This document shows positions 61,601-64,000 of a stretch of 64,000 nucleotides of DNA, piece by piece; the first letter of the stretch is position 1, and every line of letters begins with the position of its first letter. The translations under genes were made by a program, and so were the position numbers. Origin of the DNA: Glandiceps talaboti (taxonomy: Eukaryota; Hemichordata; Enteropneusta; Spengelidae); the NCBI RefSeq assembly GCF_964340395.1, contig NC_135570.1:6937822-7001821 (forward strand), given 5' to 3'. Under the pieces are notes generated by a model. The model saw only the letters and a list, made by a program, of their open reading frames with translations, made no database searches and was not told the DNA's origin.

Positions 61601-64000
61601 GTAAATATAACACATTTATTAATCTTTTGATATGTTTTGAGTTCCAAACAAGGGCTTGGCAAAGGTTTCAAGTAGACAGCCATGATCAAATTGATGGTGA
61701 ACATAAGTTCCCTGTTCCCTGTATCTCAAATGTAAACTAACTTCCAATAGTCAATGTTCGAGAATAGCGCCCAATTTGTCCCAAGTAAGGGAACACAAGC
61801 AGTACCCAGTCATGGACTAGCAGGGATTCAAGCGAAGTATACATGTAGAATGGTAGGAAAGATCAATAAAGTGATTGATTGATTGATTGATTGATTGATA
61901 CACTCAAATGGACGTGCATCAAAAAGTGTCGAAGTGCGCTGTCATACTAAATAACAAATTGGTTTGTTTACACAATAAACAATATTACTTTATAATACGC
62001 CAGTGTTTTGTACTCATTTATTACAGATATGGCTTATGAGATATAATTAACATAATTTTCACTACCACAGCAGAAACGCAAACAGACAGAAACGGCAACA
62101 ACGTCATTAGGCGTATAAAAAAATCGAAACAATAATTCATGAACAAACAGTGACACGTTTATAGAAAACAAACATTGTATAAGTACAGCAAAGTAGGAGT
62201 TATTTTTATCATGTATGTGTCAAGTAGTGACACTGTCTCGTCGTGTACCGGGGCACAGTGAATAAATAGCATGTTCACTATGTATAGATTTAAGAAAAGT
62301 ATATTAAATCAGGAATGAAATCGAATATAAATCGATGGTTTATACATAACTCAAATGTCTCGACCACTGATGAATGCATTTTCATATGGTGTAATGCCAT
62401 ACTCCAGTGTCATGCTTTACGCCGATTATTCAATGTTATGCGGCCAACCCTATTCTGTGTTTGATAAGTTTATTTACTCTTGGCCTGGCCCATTGTGGGG
62501 CGTTTCTTCCCTGCTTCAGCTGATCACGCTGAATGTCACGTAAGCCACATTATATAAATATGACTATATTATCAATTATATTTCGACGGTGTACAGACAT
62601 TAGAATTGCTACTAACCATCTTGTGGCAGTTAGGTGTCAACCAAAATGACATTCTCTGTAGAGACACTTCGTTCATGCGTGTCACTTTGCAAACCAAACA
62701 CATAATGTTTAACTGCGTCATAAGCAATAAATCACAGTACCCTACCTTAGTCAATAAGTTTGCCTTAAAACTGAACTGACAACCTCACTGTTTGGTTGAC
62801 AGCATGAACAATAGCAGGACAAAAACGTCAATGAGCAGGACTTTATCTAAATCAAACAATTTGTTAAACAATTTGTATAGATAAAGCCTACGATCATATA
62901 ATATATGACATTGACACAACATACACTTGTCTGTAATTTTGGCTTTGGGTTATTGGTAGCCATATCTGTGGGGGATTGGTTTGTAAGAGAGAGAGAGGAA
63001 GAAGTGCCCGAAGGTCTCTTACAAGCAAGTTACTACTGAACTTTATTCAACTATAACTAAGGGTTACATCACGTGCACGATTATTCAACCACAGAAATGG
63101 TCGCATGATCAGGGAATGGCATTTATGATTATTATCTTTTTCACCGCGAGATCATTTTAGACTTCATCACGCCTCCATTAAATTCGTTTTTGTCTTGTTG
63201 GTAGTTTGATGTAGTTTGAAAGATTGTAATATATTCGGCACAAATTCAAGTCACGACCAAAAATGTTTACGTCGCTAAGGAATAAATTTTAACAGCTAAC
63301 GCTATAAATCGCCGTAAAGAAATACCACTTTGTTCTCGTCATTTTTATGTTTTAATTGATAACACACCTCTAGAACAAATACCAAAATGTCATGGTTGTC
63401 GCAATTTTCTTTTTATTTATTGGCAGACAACTCGATACTCATTATAGTGATGCAGTTAATCATGATGTAATTAAATTGGAACCAAACATGGTGACGACAA
63501 AAAAATACCTAATTAGAAAATTAGTGTGTTGATAATTTTTAAGGGAATCAACAGGTGGTTGTGAGCACCCGTTGCTATGGTTCCATTAAGCCGCGTTACT
63601 AACAACATGTACATTGCCTTGAAGCTGAGTCCACGACAGTGCGTTATTTATTGACCAGATATTTAATATATGTCAATGTCATTGTGATAATATGACAACT
63701 TGTGATAACATTCAAAAAATGACAAATGTCGACGTCAATGAGGGTTGTTAAAGGAACGAACCAAATGGTAAAAACAGCTAAAAAATATTTGTAAAAATGA
63801 AAATACTCAAATATCACCATGGTATGTGGCCGAACGTTTATTTTACACCAACCCATATCTTTGATTAAAACTTGTTCTTGTGTCAGCCAGATTGACACGT
63901 GGTAAATATTTGCCTACGTATTCAACAGACGAAACAAGAGGGTTATCTCCCTGCATTGGCAAGAGGTGAAAGATTACACGGCCAAATTGCCGACTGACTG
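58695..64000. other. 5' flank of the receptor gene and non-coding DNA
   Basis: No gene was recognised. The first few hundred bases would hold the receptor promoter. A segment at about 59205-59450 belongs to a dispersed family also seen at 35230-35460 and 41370-41610. A TIR-family fragment lies at 61415-61590 and a short GATT array at 61876-61900. Short open frames here (for example near 62355) have no family resemblance or splice context I can support. Confidence 0.5.

Noticed and set aside
62355-62543. 62-codon frame on the + strand
   Set aside because: Short, with no recognised motif and no partner exons.

Overview
This window is metazoan nuclear DNA. It holds spliced genes with GT-AG introns, introns of 0.1 to 19 kb, very abundant microsatellites, SINE/LINE remnants and inverted-repeat elements. 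The gene families (C-5 sterol desaturase, WRN/RecQ helicase, Cys-loop receptor) and the repeat-rich, AT-rich texture suggest a marine invertebrate such as an amphioxus, hemichordate or lophotrochozoan. I cannot name the species from sequence alone. No prokaryotic, CRISPR or phage features were seen. All exon models below were built by hand from splice sites, reading phase and recalled family sequence; no search was run.

Layout. (1) 1-11.6 kb, + strand: a tandem pair of fatty-acid-hydroxylase-superfamily genes resembling lathosterol oxidase (C-5 sterol desaturase). Copy 1 (554-4700) lacks its first exon, which should lie left of the window. Copy 2 (6256-11633) is complete, with six exons and 341 codons. 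Exons 2-6 have identical lengths and phases in the two copies. (2) 12.7-31.8 kb, - strand: a WRN-type RecQ helicase in 28-29 exons, convergent with desaturase copy 2. The helicase core, zinc/winged-helix RQC region, HRDC domain and WRN-like C-terminus are all present, but no exonuclease domain is encoded upstream in the window. Two of its introns carry partial tandem duplications of the neighbouring exon. (3) 31.8-35.5 kb: intergenic, with compound tetranucleotide arrays. (4) 35.5-58.7 kb, - strand: a divergent nicotinic-acetylcholine-receptor-like subunit (six exons, 463 codons). A signal-peptide exon at 58.6 kb is separated from the rest by a 19-kb intron full of ATGT arrays, a 39-bp minisatellite, a MITE-like element and a broken LINE. 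(5) 58.7-64 kb: no gene recognised.

The genes do not form a pathway. The desaturases act in sterol metabolism at the ER, the helicase in nuclear genome maintenance, and the receptor subunit in membrane ligand-gated signalling. No new multi-gene system is visible. The most distinctive observations are the exonuclease-less WRN model, the exon-fragment duplications inside that gene, a probable gene-conversion tract confined to exon 2 of the desaturase pair, and a receptor subunit lacking several agonist-site hallmarks.
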